Made by a program: the position numbers and the translations under genes. The notes beneath the pieces were generated by a model, which saw only the letters and a list, made by a program, of their open reading frames with translations, did not search any database and was not told the DNA's origin. 64,000 bases of DNA from Myotis daubentonii (lineage: Eukaryota; Chordata; Mammalia; Chiroptera; Vespertilionidae): contig NC_081842.1 of the NCBI RefSeq assembly GCF_963259705.1, forward strand, positions 183,524,349 through 183,588,348, written 5' to 3'. This document shows positions 44,560 to 56,302 of the stretch, in pieces. Numbering within the stretch: the stretch's first letter is position 1; each line of letters starts with the position of its first letter.

Positions 44560-45110
44560 TTTATTATGACATCCCTTCAGATATAAAAAACCTTTCAAGA
44601 GAACTCAGGGTCTTTACAATGAGGTCAAAACTCCTGAATCTATGATTCAAGGTCCTCCATGATCTGACGGTAGGCTCACCTAGTCTCATCTCCTACTACA
44701 CCCTCAATCTAGAGTCACACATTTCCCAGAATACATCATGCCTGCTCTGTCTCAGCTTCCACATTCAAGCTGGTACCTTTGCCAGGAATGACTTTCTTCC
44801 CAAATTCTTACCCAATAAAGCCCCACCTATTAAGACCTAAGTTCAAATGTCCCCTTCTCAACCAAGCCTTCCTCTCTTTCTGATCATGCCTAAAGTCATT
44901 CACTCGTTCAAGAAATATTTATTGAGCACTTATGCATGAGGCACTATGTATATGCTAAAGATTCAATGATGAGCCAAATAAACATGGTCTCTACATTCAT
45001 AGACCTAGTACTTATCTCATTGGGTTGCTATGAGGATTAAATGAAATAAAACATGTAGGTCACTTAAAACGGGGCCTATATAGTCATGCTCAATAAATAA
45101 TAGCTAATAA
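44560..45110 (+). repeat. L2 3' end and a MIR/L2-type remnant
   Basis: CAAGGTCCTCCATGATCTGA, TTTGCCAGGAATGACTTTCT and TAAGTTCAAATGTCCCCTTC are canonical L2 landmarks (44570-44890). 44895-45110 continues with an ATTTATTGAGCACTTATG-type ancient repeat. Confidence 0.75.
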
Positions 45111-45189
45111 TGTTGCTGCCTAACCATACTAACTAAAACATTTGCCACATACACACATACATCACTTTATAGCTTGCCCTGATTGACTG

Positions 45190-45450
45190 ATTTCTTTAAG
45201 GCTTTTATTTGATTTTTTAGAGAGAGAAGGAGAGAGAGAAACATCAATTTGCTGGGTTACTTGTTAGGACTGCATCTTGGACTAGTGTCTCACAAACCAG
45301 GAACATCAGCATGACATAGGTTACTTGTTAGGAATGCAAACTCTCAAGCTCTACTCCAGACTTAATAAATCAAACTCTGGAGATGGCAGCTTGCAAGCTC
45401 TCCAGTTAATTTTGATTCATGGTAAAGTCTGAATGCCCCTGTCTTAGACA
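45190..45450. repeat. SINE fragment plus MER5A-like element
   Basis: 45190-45262 is a reverse Ves fragment (GATTTTTTAGAGAGAGAAGG). 45270-45450 resembles MER5A, a short ancient hAT element. Confidence 0.55.
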
Positions 45451-45464
45451 TCTCTACTACAGTC

Positions 45465-45640
45465 ATGCACTGAATAATGAACGACATTTGGATCAATGCT
45501 GTACTGCACATACAACAATGGTATATATATCATACAGCCTAGGTGTGTAGTAGGCTATACCACCAGGTTTGTGTAAGTGCACTATGATGATCAAACGACA
45601 AAATCACCTAACAATGCATTTCTCAGAACATATCCTTATT
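45465..45640 (-). repeat. ancient mammalian DNA-transposon-like repeat
   Basis: CAGTCATGCACTGAATAATG, AGCCTAGGTGTGTAGTAGGC and CTAACAATGCATTTCTCAGA belong to a familiar mammal-wide repeat. I do not assign the family name. Confidence 0.45.
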
Positions 45641-46329
45641 ATATTTAAGTGGGCACTGGGAATTACAGAAATAAGTAAAGCACTATTGCTGTCTAGAATA
45701 ACTCACACCTCAGGGGGAGAAACAGGTTAACACAATGACAGTGTGATCGGTTGTGAATGTGAAGGTTGTCGTGGAGGCAGATACAGGAGCATGACAACCC
45801 AAAAATGCAGAGTCAGTGAGTTAGAAAAAGTTCAAAAATTAAATTATTTCATTATAAACCACTTTCCTAAAAAACGGATGGGAGGAAAAAAAAATAGAAA
45901 TTAACTAGCCTCCTAGGAGAACATGATTACCAGGACTTAGATTTGACTAGAATGTCTTATTCCTCCCAAAAAACCAAAATATAGATGACTGCAAATGATG
46001 GAGAAATATGTGTGATCCAACTCAATGAAAAACCAACTGAAACCTCAACCTATTTTGAAACAGGAAGGAGAAAAATTGCAAATATAAGAGTCCCCCCAAC
46101 TAAATTCAGAGAGGGCACGCCAAAGGAAGGCATGAGGAGGTATCTGACTGCCAACCTTGATTTTCAGTCTGTAGAAGCCCTGGTCTCTTGTCTCCGAGTG
46201 AAAACACACCGTTTGTTCTGAGGAATAGTCAAATCTGTAAATACTTGGAAATTTTCCAAACCGTACCTCCACATGAAGAAGCCCTCGAAATAAAACTGCG
46301 TCCCCAAACATTTTTAGTGATTTCCGTCA
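45641..46329. other. intron 1, nothing recognised
   Basis: No exon or repeat recognised. The 78-codon frame at 45985 shows no known domain. Confidence 0.4.
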
Positions 46330-47460
46330 AAAGGCTGCCTATCTCGTAAGGTCAGAGAGAATGCATGCTGACCGCGCACCGTCGCTCCAAAACACCGTCC
46401 CTTCGGTTTGGCAATGACACCGGGGCAATAAGCGGCGAGGCCCGCTCCAATACCTCCACCATCGCCCTTCCCCTCGACGAGAAGAAAAGCCACCGATTCC
46501 CAACGGCCCGCCCTACCTCTCCGGGGGAGCCATCGCCTGCACATTGTTCCTGCTTAGACCCCTGAGATCCGGAGGAGGAAAGGGGGCGGCTGTTAGAGAC
46601 CGGGAGCGAGGCTGGCCGAAACCCGGGGAGGAAATGAGGGTGGTGGAGGACGCAGGGAGGAGATGATACCGCCGGGAGGGGGCGGGGGAGGGGGATAAAA
46701 TGGTGAAAGGGGCCAAGAAGCGAGAGCAAAAAGAGCAGGAACGAAACATGGGGAGGAAAAGAGGTAAGTCGTAGAGATTCCCCGAAGAGAGACAATTACA
46801 GGCAACATGGTCGAGAAGAAAAGGAAGGTCGGGTTAAATAAAGGACGGGGAGGGGGCAGCCACGGGGAACGCGAAGGAGGCTGTCACGGAGGGCGATGAA
46901 AAACAAAAACGGGTGTCAGCTGGGAGTTAAGAGAAAAAGGGCTGTCACCCCGGCAGGTGGCCGGGAGCCCCGGGAAGGAGGAGCCCCCCGAGGGGGCGGT
47001 CACGGGAGGTGAAGGGAGAGACGGGGCGCGGAGGGGGGCACCGGAGCGCGGGCAGGGCAGGCCTGCGGGAGCCGGGGCGGCGAGGGACTGCGGTTCGGGC
47101 AGGCCTTGCTCCCTCACCATGGCTGTGCCAGCCTGGTCCTCGGGCATGCGGCCTCGGTCCGGGGCTCGGCGGCGGGCCGGGCCTGAGCCCGCCCCCAGGT
47201 GGAGCCGGCGCGGGGGCTCCAGGAGGCTCCGGCTTGCGGCGGCTCCAGGCTCGGCCCAGGCCGCGGCCTCCTTCCCGCTGGAGCTGGAAGCTCTGCACCG
47301 CGGCGGCGGTGGCGGCGGCGGCCGCGGCCCCAGAGCGCAGACTCCGCCCCCGCGAGGCCCCGCCCTCGCACACGAGCCCGAGCTTGGCCCCGCCTCCACT
47401 CTCACTGCGCAGACTCCTTCGTGGAGTCTGGACCAGGCACCCCACCTCGGACTTCTGCCC
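46330..47460 (-). promoter_or_regulatory. ZYG11B: CpG-island promoter of ZYG11B
   Basis: This block is far richer in GC and CpG than anything around it. It spans the 5' leader, exon 1 and the first part of intron 1. Just upstream of the leader there are GC boxes (GGGCGGGGCC type and GGGGCGGAG) between about 47338 and 47400, which fit Sp/KLF sites. I see no TATA box. The start of transcription probably lies near 47300-47400, but the sequence alone does not fix it. Long open frames on both strands here are a by-product of GC content. Confidence 0.8.
47118..47147 (-). CDS. ZYG11B: ZYG11B coding exon 1
   Basis: This exon encodes the ten residues MPEDQAGTAM and ends exactly after an ATG codon. 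A GTGAGG donor follows (bases 47117-47112 on the plus strand), so the junction is phase 0. The start is chosen because the known protein begins MPEDQAG. The exon sits in a CpG island. On this strand the frame stays open upstream into the GC-rich leader, but no better start is expected. The short first exon joined to an exon beginning EEASPYS matches the human gene structure as I remember it. Confidence 0.95.
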
Positions 47461-47496
47461 CCTCAAATCCCATTCGCCCTTTAAAAATAAAGAGCT

Positions 47497-47702
47497 GCCC
47501 TGGCCGGTTTGGCTCAGTGGATAGAGCGTTGGCCTGTGGACTAAAGGGTCCCAGGTTCTATTCTGGCCAAGGGCACATGCCCGGGTTGTGGGCTCGGTCC
47601 CCGCCCCAGTGGAGGTCGTGCAGGAGGCAGCCAATCAATGATTCTCATCATTGATGTTTCTATCTCTTTCCCTTCCTCTCTGAAATCAATAAAAAATATA
47701 CA
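47497..47702 (+). mobile_element. Ves SINE immediately upstream of the ZYG11B promoter
   Basis: Head GCCCTGGCCGGTTTGGCTCA. The exact 16-bp duplication TTAAAAATAAAGAGCT is at 47481-47496 and 47703-47718. It lies about 350 bases from the ZYG11B start codon, in opposite orientation. Confidence 0.95.
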
Positions 47703-47829
47703 TTAAAAATAAAGAGCTTTAAATATTACGTCATTATGGAGACTACAGCACTCATTCGTTTCAGTCACAGATAGACTCCTGTGCTTCTGGTTCATTGTCA
47801 TTAATTACTATTCTTATGGATTTAATAAT

Positions 47830-48290
47830 TAGTGCCCTAGGAATTGTCCTAATCCTTAGGGATTTCAATTCTCTCAGATGATTCTTCCAACGCCCTGGCC
47901 TCTCAAATTCCTCTTCTTTAGTGATCACCCTTGCCTCAGCCTCTCATTTCCACACTCATACCTTAGATCTTTTCATTACCAATAATTGTAACCCCTCTAA
48001 AATCTCTATTTTAATCATCCAACTCTCCCACCACAAACTCCTTCCTTTCTCGCTCTCTTCCTCTAACACCCAACTCCAAAAATTCTTCAACTCCACTAAG
48101 ACTCGAAACCCATTGATCCTATTACCTTTTCACTATTCCTCACACTACCCTATGTCCTCACTTCCTCTCATGAACAGCTTAGATTCTACTGTCCATCATC
48201 AAAATCATTCCCAGATATTAACCTTCATTTCTCTAGTTCTGCTCTCCTTTCCTTGTACTCACCTGACAAAACTCTAATTCTGAACGTGCA
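47830..48290 (+). pseudogene. L2/CR1-type endonuclease fragment
   Basis: The open stretch 47921-48277 includes HTHTLDLFITNNCNPSKI and LSHHKLLPFSLS, close to the catalytic SDH-type motif region of L2/CR1 endonucleases. Here the expected S-D-H reads S-H-H. It is fragmentary and ancient. Confidence 0.5.
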
Positions 48291-48363
48291 GCAAAATGGG
48301 GTGTGTGTCAGGTTGGAGGGGTGGTAGTGGAGAAGAATCCAAAACCATGCTGACTGTACTGAT

Positions 48364-48442
48364 TGGTGTCCCTCTCCCTTCCACTCTCTAAAAATTCAAT
48401 GGAAAAAAACATCCTCAGGTGAGGATTAAAAAAAAAAATCCA
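48364..48442 (+). mobile_element. Ves-family SINE, 3' fragment
   Basis: Only the CT-rich part and the CATCCTCAGGTGAGGATTAA tail are present. Confidence 0.7.
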
Positions 48443-49564
48443 CTTCCTTTGACAAACAGAAACTTATAACTTTAAGTGAATATTGTTTTCTACAACAAAC
48501 ACTCTTAACAAATGTAGTGCCCTATAACAATTCAAGATTACAAATTGAGATTCTGTGGAACTACTAAAAATAAACATTTAAATATTTGGAAACTCTGGTT
48601 CTTTTGATAAACATAGAAACCCAACCTTATGAGGAAAGATTCAGAGTAAGTATAGCTTTAACTAAAATTCAATGATAAATTGTATGCAATTATATACTAG
48701 TGTTTCCTCTTATCTATCTATGTAAACAAAAATTAATGGTTAATTCAGTGCTCTACCCTCTTAAAAACACTTGTGTCCTTCAAAAAGTCCTGCTAGTAAA
48801 GCTTCTAGCCTTTGTTCTCTAACTATAATCAAGACTGAATCTAAGGTATTCAGGACTTTATAATAATTTATTTCTCCAGAAACTCAATTGTTTACAGAAA
48901 TTGAAAGATTTATTTATAATTTTAATGTTAGCTGATATTATTATTGTTTTGTTATTATTGTCAAGAGAATATTAATTCCATTTTATTCTAGAATGTAAAG
49001 CTAGGAGCAAAGAGGGGATGGGAAGCTATAGGAAGATAGATTTCAGTTCAACAGAGGGAAGAGCATTCAAAGAGCAAGAATTATTCTGCATGGGATGGAC
49101 TGCTTTCTTGGTTACCAGAAAAATGCAAAAGGGGGGCAATTGACAAAATGTTGGGAATATGATAGATAAGAGTTCTATAAGGAGTTAAGAAAATAGAATT
49201 GATGATTATTCAGATTCCTTCTAATTTTAAAATTCAGTGGTTCAAGAAAGTTAAGTGCGAAAGCAAAGGAATAGAAATTTCAGTACAACTCACTTATTTC
49301 CGAGGCAGGATTTCCTGTTACTTTTAATATTCAGTGCCCTGAATCTTTAAGGGAGGGGACCATTCTAACGGTCTGCTGTGTTTTGTAGTTTGTGGGATAA
49401 TGAAAAAGACTCCCAGTTAAAAACAAACAAGCTCCTCCTTAGCAATTTAATAAGGGGATAGCAAACTTACTGAGTATGACGAATTTTAGTTGGCGACTCC
49501 TGAGGTGCTGAGCTCCATTCCAACCACTCATCAGAACCCAAGACTCAGGGCAGAAGTTTCCAAT
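48443..49564. other. intergenic, nothing recognised
   Basis: About 1.1 kb of AT-rich DNA without a clear repeat, exon or RNA gene. Confidence 0.45.
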
Positions 49565-49578
49565 AAGCATCATCTATT

Positions 49579-49795
49579 TTTTTAAATATATTTTATTGAT
49601 TTTTTACAGAGAAGAAGGGAGAGAGATAGAGAGTCAGAAATATCGATGAGAGAGAAACATCGATCAGCTGCCTCCTGCACATCTCCCACTGGGGATATGC
49701 CCGCAACCCAGGCACATGCCCTTGACCGGAATCGAACCCGGGACCCCTCAGTCCGCAGGCCGACGCTCTATCCACTGAGCCAAACCGGTTTCGGC
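49579..49795 (-). mobile_element. Ves SINE
   Basis: Reverse orientation. The exact duplication AAGCATCATCTATT is at 49565-49578 and 49796-49809. Confidence 0.95.
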
Positions 49796-49949
49796 AAGCA
49801 TCATCTATTAAGAGTTCACCCTGGTTGGTGGGCTGACTACTCTCCATGTAGAGCTAGGCAGTAGGAGAGGTTTTTTTTCAAAGCTAAAAGTAGCAATCTA
49901 GATACAAACTTTAGCAATCCCTCACAAAATCACAGCACACCGTTTTTCA

Positions 49950-50700
49950 GAAAGCCGTTTACCAACCAACCTCACATTTAATCTTCACCACAAGCCCCTG
50001 GGACTGGTAGAGGGGCTTATTTTCCCATTTGATAGATGAGAACACAGGCTTAGAGATAGGAGACATCACCAATCAGCTGGGGAAGGGCTAAATCTGACCC
50101 CAGAGCTCATGCCACTATCTCACAGCCTTGGAATTTCTCTCGAGGACAGGAAGGACCAGGTGAACAAAAGGTCTTTCTAGTACAGAATTTTCTGCTATAA
50201 TCCATCATCAACTTCTAGTGTCTATCAGAATCAGCTGGAGCACCTGTTAAAGGAGTTTTCTAGGTCCTTCCCCGAGGCTTTCTGATCTATTAAGTCAGGG
50301 TTGGGACTCAAGATTTTGCATTACTTGCACATTCCCAGAAGATGCTAATGAGGTTAGTCTAGGAAGGAACAGGAGTGCCACTCTCCTACTCCCCCCTCCC
50401 TTCCTAGTGCCAGAAGGCAAATGAAGATGCTTTGAGCAGCAAAACAGAAGCACCAGTGCACTGTCTCAGGATGAGACTGAGGAGCACTGTACCAGGAGTC
50501 AGAGGGTTGAATTCTAGCCCCTGGCTCTAATACAGGGGAAGTGGGATTTGGTACCTTTAATTAAGGCTGCTTGGACCTTTGAGATACTGAGGCCTTGGGC
50601 AAATCTTTCCTCTCCCTGGAGCGATTTGATCATCTGTAAAATATCCTGAGGGGATGAGTGGTCAAGAGGGTAAACTCCAAGGTCTAACCAATTCTAATAT
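49950..50700. repeat. MIR and MER5A remnants
   Basis: 49975-50150 fits a MIR (GATAGATGAGAACACAGGCT). 50215-50360 fits MER5A (AATCAGCTGGAGCACCTGTT, CACATTCCCAGAAGATGCTA). 50470-50660 is another MIR-like piece. Confidence 0.6.
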
Positions 50701-50785
50701 TCTGGTTCTATATTTATCTAGCCAGAGTCTATTTCACTAGGTACCTATGCCTCCAGAGTAGACAGAAAGTAGCTAATATTTAATA

Positions 50786-50955
50786 CTAAAGGCCCGGTGC
50801 ACAAAATTCGTGCAAGAATAGGCCTTTTCTCCCCCCTCGCCCCCCCACCCTGCCCCCTCCCCGCCCCACTGCTGGCACCAGCTTCCCTCCCAGCCCCAGC
50901 TTCGTCTGGAAGGACGTCCAGTCTAATTAGCATACCACACTTTTATTATTATAGA
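50786..50955 (-). mobile_element. short Helitron H10
   Basis: About 170 bases. Opens CTAAAGGCCCGGTGCACAAA (CTAG mutated to CTAA) and closes TTTTATTATTATAGA. It consists of little more than the two termini and a C-rich spacer. Confidence 0.85.
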
Positions 50956-51480
50956 TTAGACACAAGAACTCTGAGAAATCAGACAGTGCTTGGGAAATCC
51001 TCTTCACATGATGGCTTCAAGACCTCATGGGAGAGCTGGTGAAAACTCCTGACTGTGGAATCAGAAATTATGTCTCCAGAGAAGAGAAATGTGGTTTAAA
51101 AATCAATTAAGTATCTTCTCATGCTTTTTAATTAAAAAGGAACAACGAACAGAGGGTTTTGTACAGAAAGGCAACAAACTCCTTGGACCTATAAGCGCAG
51201 TGATGTAAAATGAACCTTCTTAGGTGACTAATCAGGCTGAGGCAGAGCTCTCTAGTAAGATTACATTTTACCATGCTCTGCTTTTTAATATGTTACAAGC
51301 TTTTTCTTTATTTTCCTGACTTTTAATATAAATAGAAAAGGTTAACTACTAAAGCTTGTAAAATATATTTCAGAGAGTTGCATAAAGTCACAAAACATGT
51401 TTATTGTGAGAAAGAGCATTAATTTGAAAAATCTGGCTATTCATGTAATCTATAAATGACCTCTCTAGTCTTTTCTATTC
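50956..51480. other. intergenic, nothing recognised
   Basis: AT-rich sequence, no gene or clear repeat. Confidence 0.4.
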
Positions 51481-51496
51481 CATTTCATTTCTTTTT

Positions 51497-51722
51497 AAAT
51501 TTTTTTATATTTTTGGTTATTTTAACTGATTTTTTAGCGAAAGCAAGGGAGAGGGATAGAGAGATAGAAACATTGATGAGAGAGAAACGTCATCGATTGG
51601 CTGCCTCCTGCACACCCACATACTGGGAATCCAGCCTGCAACCTGGCACATATGTGCTGTGACTGGGAATTCAACCGTGACCTCTTGGTTCTGGCTCAAC
51701 CACTGAGTCACATAGGCTGGGC
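51497..51722 (-). mobile_element. Ves-family SINE
   Basis: Reverse orientation, AACTGATTTTTTAGCGAAAG to CACTGAGTCACATAGGCTGG. Similar TCCATTTC(A)TTTCTTT flanks suggest the target duplication. Confidence 0.82.
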
Positions 51723-51875
51723 TCCATTTCTTTTCTTCATTCCTCAACACATAGTGAAACTTCTGGGGGTAGAAGGCAGTTTGGCAGTTAAATCTTCTTT
51801 TCCCCACTGAAGTCACTGGTTTTAGCATAAAGGTGGCTTAAGCTATTTCTGGTTCAAACATCAAGGTAAAGTGTA

Positions 51876-52092
51876 GCCCTAACCGGTTTGGCTCAATGGA
51901 TAGAGCGTTGGCCTGCAGACTCAAGGGTCCCAGGTTCGATTCCGGTCAAGGGCATATACCTTGGTTGCAGGCACATACCCAGTAAGGAGTGTGCAGGAGG
52001 CAGCTGATCGACGTTTCTCTCTCATCGATGTTTCTAACTCTATCCCTCTCCCTTCCTCTCTGTAAGAAATCAATAAAATATATTAAAAAAAA
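51876..52092 (+). mobile_element. Ves SINE
   Basis: Head GCCCTAACCGGTTTGGCTCA. The exact duplication AAGGTAAAGTGTA is at 51863-51875 and 52093-52105. Confidence 0.95.
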
Positions 52093-52299
52093 AAGGTAAA
52101 GTGTATTCCATAGGACAAAGAATCAAAGCAGAGCTAGTATAGAGAGCAGGGAGGAATATGTGTCCATTAGGTGGAGTGTCCCAGTGTCAGGGCCACATTC
52201 TCAATCAACTGTTTAAGGTTGGTATCTCTCCCTCTTCATTGCTCTCATCCACTAAACACATTCATAGATGGCCTTGACACCTGACCCGGGCTTTACTCT

Positions 52300-52470
52300 G
52301 TTGCAGTAATTATCAAAGTTTAGTACCCAGTATCATCATCACGGGGAAACTTGTTATAAATACAAATTCTTGGGTCACAAAGACCAACAAAATCAGAAAC
52401 TCCAGGTGTGGGGCCCAGAAATTTTCCAGCTGATCCTGATCCATACTAAAGTTTGAGAGCTATTGCAATC
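52300..52470. repeat. MER5A-like element
   Basis: CACGGGGAAACTTGTTATAA, GGGGCCCAGAAATTTTCCAG and AAGTTTGAGAGCTATTG fit MER5A. Confidence 0.65.
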
Positions 52471-52479
52471 CTACAACAA

Positions 52480-53215
52480 CTTGGGTGACTTCAATGTTTA
52501 CCTCAGTGACTCATCAAGCTCGTTGGCCTCTCTGCTCTTTGATATTCTCAATTCTAATGACCCTCCCTTCCATTTCAGCCACCCACTCCCTTGTCTCAGT
52601 TTTGTCAAACTCAAAATTCATTCATGTTTATAGTCTGAAAGCATCCTACATATGCATCACAATCTCTTTACCTTTGTATTCTCTGTGCTTTCCTTGAATG
52701 GTAACAAATTCTCTGATGTCTTCAGGTAGACATCACCTATGTTCTGGTGAGTCCAAAATTTTTCTCCCAAATCGTTCTCCCAAGCTTCTGATCTACACAT
52801 TCAAAGCCAAAAGCAAACTCCATCTGGACATCCCACTGGTATCTCATAGCAACATGTCCAAAAATTAACTCCCTATCATTCCCACAAACTTTTCCCCTTT
52901 CTTGTGCTATCTCAGAAGCAGATACCCATAGATGAGTTTTTAAGGGTGACCTGGCCGTCATCCTTGATATCTTCCTCTCCTTCACCCCTTACAACCAAGA
53001 AATTACTCATGTTCTACTACTGTTACCTCCTTGAGGTCATATGTAAGTTATTAACTTATCCTTCAACAGATATTGAGGCTTGCAAAGCTGTCCCTAGACC
53101 AGGAATTCTCAATTTTGTCAAACTCAAAATTCATTCATGTCTAGAGTCTGAAAAAATCCTACACATGCATCACAATGATTTCTCAATTCTTTTCCCTCTT
53201 CCTTGATATCCTTAT
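52480..53215 (+). pseudogene. L2 ORF2 fragments with an internal partial duplication
   Basis: Broken frames read GDFNVYLSDSSSSLASLLFD (endonuclease side) and LAVILDIFLSFTPYNQEIT (reverse-transcriptase side), both L2-like. A 65-base block (TTTTGTCAAACTCAAAATTC onward) occurs at about 52605-52670 and again at 53113-53180. Confidence 0.6.
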
Positions 53216-53219
53216 CACT

Positions 53220-53840
53220 GATGCCTTTCTTTAAGTGGTTCACAATCCTGATTTCATATTAGAATCATCTAGGAAGCTTTAAAAATTACACAGCCTTAGC
53301 TCACTAATTAAATAATCTAATTTAACCAGACTGGGCTGGGGCTCCAGTACAGGAGTTTTTTTGTTTGTTTTTTTAAGACTTTTAATTTGTTAATGGAAGT
53401 TTTAGATTGACAGCAAAATTGAGAGGCAAGTATAGAGATTTCCAAAATATCTCTTGCCTCCACTCATGCATAGCCTCCCCCATTATCAAAATCCCACATC
53501 ATATGTACTAAAATGTTACATTTATTACAATTGATGAACCTAAACTGGCACATCACAATCGATTACCTAGAGTCCATAGTTTACATTAGGGTGTGAACTA
53601 TGAGGTTATTCATTCAATGGGTGTGGACAATGTATGCATCACATAAGAGTCATACCGAGTAGTTGCCTTTTCCAGATTATCATATAGTTGGAATCAAGCC
53701 TTCAGGTTGGTCTCTTTCACTGGGCAGAAGTGACAAGCATTTAAGTTTCCTGTATGTCTTTTCATGTCTTGATAGCTCATGACTTTCTAGTGCAGAATAA
53801 TATTCTATTGTCTAGACATACCACAAGAACTGGAGTTTTT
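53220..53840 (-). repeat. MER5A-like piece followed by old L1 3' region
   Basis: 53228-53365 resembles MER5A. 53375-53830 matches the reverse of an L1M 3' region (GTCCATAGTTTACATTAGGG, TTTAAGTTTCCTGTATGTCT, GAATAATATTCTATTGTCTA). Confidence 0.65.
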
Positions 53841-54323
53841 CATTTTGAGCACCCTAGATGATTCTAAGGTAAAGGTAATTCTCGACTTTATATTCTCGTA
53901 CCCTCTAGAAAATTTTTTAGAAACTATGGTCCTCCTCACACATTTTTAATTTGACATCTAGTTTTTATTATCACTTTAATAATTGCTTACTGAGTGTTCT
54001 TGCTTTGCTGTCCTGGGACTCTCCCTTAAAGCCCTTTAGATTGACGCTAGCCCTTTCAAAGGTGCTCCAGACGTTTTACCCTAAGGGCAATACTCTCATA
54101 GTACTATTTAGGATAGGGGAGACACATATCTTTCCTATAAGGGTGAGAGAAATGCTACTGTGAAACAGGAGATATAAAAGGCACATTATGAGGCAGATTA
54201 ATTTTAGGAAAGAATACACAAAAGTTCAGGATGTAGAGATTATTCATGCTTGTGTACCCCCTGTAAAGTCTTCATGAACCTCCAGGGGTGTGAGTTCCCC
54301 TGTGTGAAGCATGTTGCTTAGAC

Positions 54324-54530
54324 CAGCGGTCAGCAAACTGGGGCTCGAGAGCCACATGCAGCTCTTTGGCCCCTTGCGTGTGGCTCTTCCTAAGCCTTAG
54401 GAGTACCCTAATTAATAACAATGTACCTACCTATATAGTTTAAGTTTAAAAAATTTGGCTCTCAAAAGAAATTTCAATCGTTGTACTGTTGATATTTGGC
54501 TCTGTTGACTAATGAGTTTGCCGACCACTG
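54324..54530. mobile_element. hAT MITE with CAGCGGTCAGCAAACT ends
   Basis: Ends CAGCGGTCAGCAAACT and AGTTTGCCGACCACTG. The 8-bp duplication GCTTAGAC / GCTTAAAC (7 of 8) is at 54316-54323 and 54531-54538. Confidence 0.9.
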
Positions 54531-55118
54531 GCTTAAACCATTCTGTATCCTCACTGGTCACTCTGCTACCAGTCTTTTTTTGGGAGGGGGAGGAGAGACA
54601 TCATTCACATGCCACAAAACTCATCCTTTTAAAGTGTTTAATTCAGTGGTTTTTAGTATATTCACAAAATTGTGCAACCATCACCACTACTTCCAGAGGC
54701 CAGTACCCAATAGGAGTCACTCCCCATTCCTTCCTACCCCAACCCCTGGCAACCACTAATCTATATTCTATCTCTATGGATTTGGCTACTATGAACATTT
54801 TATATGAGTGGACTCATATGATATGGCTTTTTGTGTCTGGATTCTTCCACTATGTTTTAAAGTCTCATCTATGTTGTGGTATGTATCATGGCTCCATTTC
54901 TTTTTATGGCTGAATAATATTCCATTGTATGGATATAGTAAATTTTGTTTATCTATTAATCAGCTGATGGACATTTGGGTTGTTTCCACTTTTTGACTAT
55001 TTAGAATAATGCTGCTGTGAACATGCATGTAAGAGGCTTCCTTACAAGCATGTTCTCTTAGGTATATACCTAGGAGGAGAATTGTTGGGTCATATGGTAA
55101 CTCTATATTTAACTTTTT

Positions 55119-55338
55119 TTTTTTAATCCTCACTTGAGGATATTTTTCCCATTGATTTTTAGAGAGAGTGGAAGGAAGAGGGAGAGACAGAAAGAAACAT
55201 TGATGTGAGAGAGACACCTCGATTGGTTGCTTCCCACATTCCCCAACCAGGGCCGGGAGCCTATAACTGAGGTATCGAACCCAGGACACTTCAGTCTGCA
55301 GGCCGATGCTCTATCCACTGAGCCAAACCAGTTAGGGC
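55119..55338 (-). mobile_element. Ves-family SINE in L1M
   Basis: Reverse orientation. The exact duplication TATATTTAACTTTTT is at 55104-55118 and 55339-55353. Confidence 0.95.
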
Positions 55339-55478
55339 TATATTTAACTTTTTGATGAACTGCTAAACTGTTTTACAAAGCAGCTGCACCATTTTACATT
55401 CCTATCAGCAATGTATGAGGGTTCCAATTCTCTACGTCTTTGCCAACAGTTGTTATTGTTCATCATTCTTATAATAGA

Positions 55479-56302
55479 CTAGAGGCCCGGTGCACAAAAA
55501 TTTGTGCACTCGGGGTTGGGAGAGGAGGTCCCTCAGCCTGGTCTGTGCCCTCTCACAGTCTGGGACCCATCAGGAGATAAGGACCTGCTGGTTTAGGCCT
55601 GCTCCCGGTGGCAGAGGGCAGGCCTAATCCTAGGTGTAACCCCTGGTCGGGCTCAGAGCAGGGCCCATTGGGGAGTTGGGGCCCCGCCTCCTGTCATGCA
55701 CAGAGCAGGGCGGATTGGGAGGTTGCCATGCCACCCTCAGTCATGCTCAGGGTAGGGCCGATTGGGGGGTTGGGGCACCACCCCCTGTCACACTCAAGGC
55801 AGGGTCCATAGGGAGGTTGCAGCGCCACTCCTGTCATGCACAGAGCAGGGCCGATCAGAGGGTTGGGGCTTCGCACCCTGTCACACTGATCCTGGTGCTG
55901 GGAAGCCTCGCTGCTCCGCTGATCCCAGGGCCAGGACGCCTCTCGGATCCCCTGATCTCTCGGCTCCCCTGATCCCTGGCCCGGAGGCCTCTCGGCTCCG
56001 CGGATCACCGGGCCAGGAGGCCTCTGGACTCCGCTGATCACCGGGGCGGGAGGCCTCTCGGCTCCGCTGATCACCGGGGCCGGGGGGCCTCTCGGCTCCG
56101 CTGATCACCGGGGCCGGGGGGCCTCTCGGCTCTGCTGATCACCGGGGCCGGGGGGCCTCTCGGCTCCGCTGATCACCGGGGCGGGAGGCCTCTCAGCTCC
56201 GCCATCTTGGCTGACAGTTAATTTGCATATCTCGCTGATTAGCCAATGAAAAAGGTATCGGTTGTACGCCAATTACCATTTTTCTCTTTTATTAGTATAG
56301 GA
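55479..56302 (-). mobile_element. non-autonomous Helitron H11 with GC-rich VNTR
   Basis: Opens CTAGAGGCCCGGTGCACAAA and closes TTTTATTAGTATAGGA. The minus-strand 5' side (56200-56280) carries the CCAAT, octamer and YY1-like module. 55640-55880 has about 60-base GC-rich units, and 55960-56195 has 34-base units. Confidence 0.9.
55960..56195. repeat. 34-bp VNTR in Helitron H11
   Basis: About six to seven units of GCCTCTCGGCTCCGCTGATC followed by ACCGGGGCCGGGGG or a shorter variant. Frames on both strands stay open without being genes. Confidence 0.9.

Noticed and set aside
45985..46221. 78-codon frame in ZYG11B intron 1
   Set aside because: No splice context, no recognised domain and no antisense support.
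46352..47654. Many overlapping frames of 150-230 codons around the CpG island
   Set aside because: Stop codons are rare in GC-rich DNA. Only the 30-base ZYG11B exon 1 has splice and homology support.
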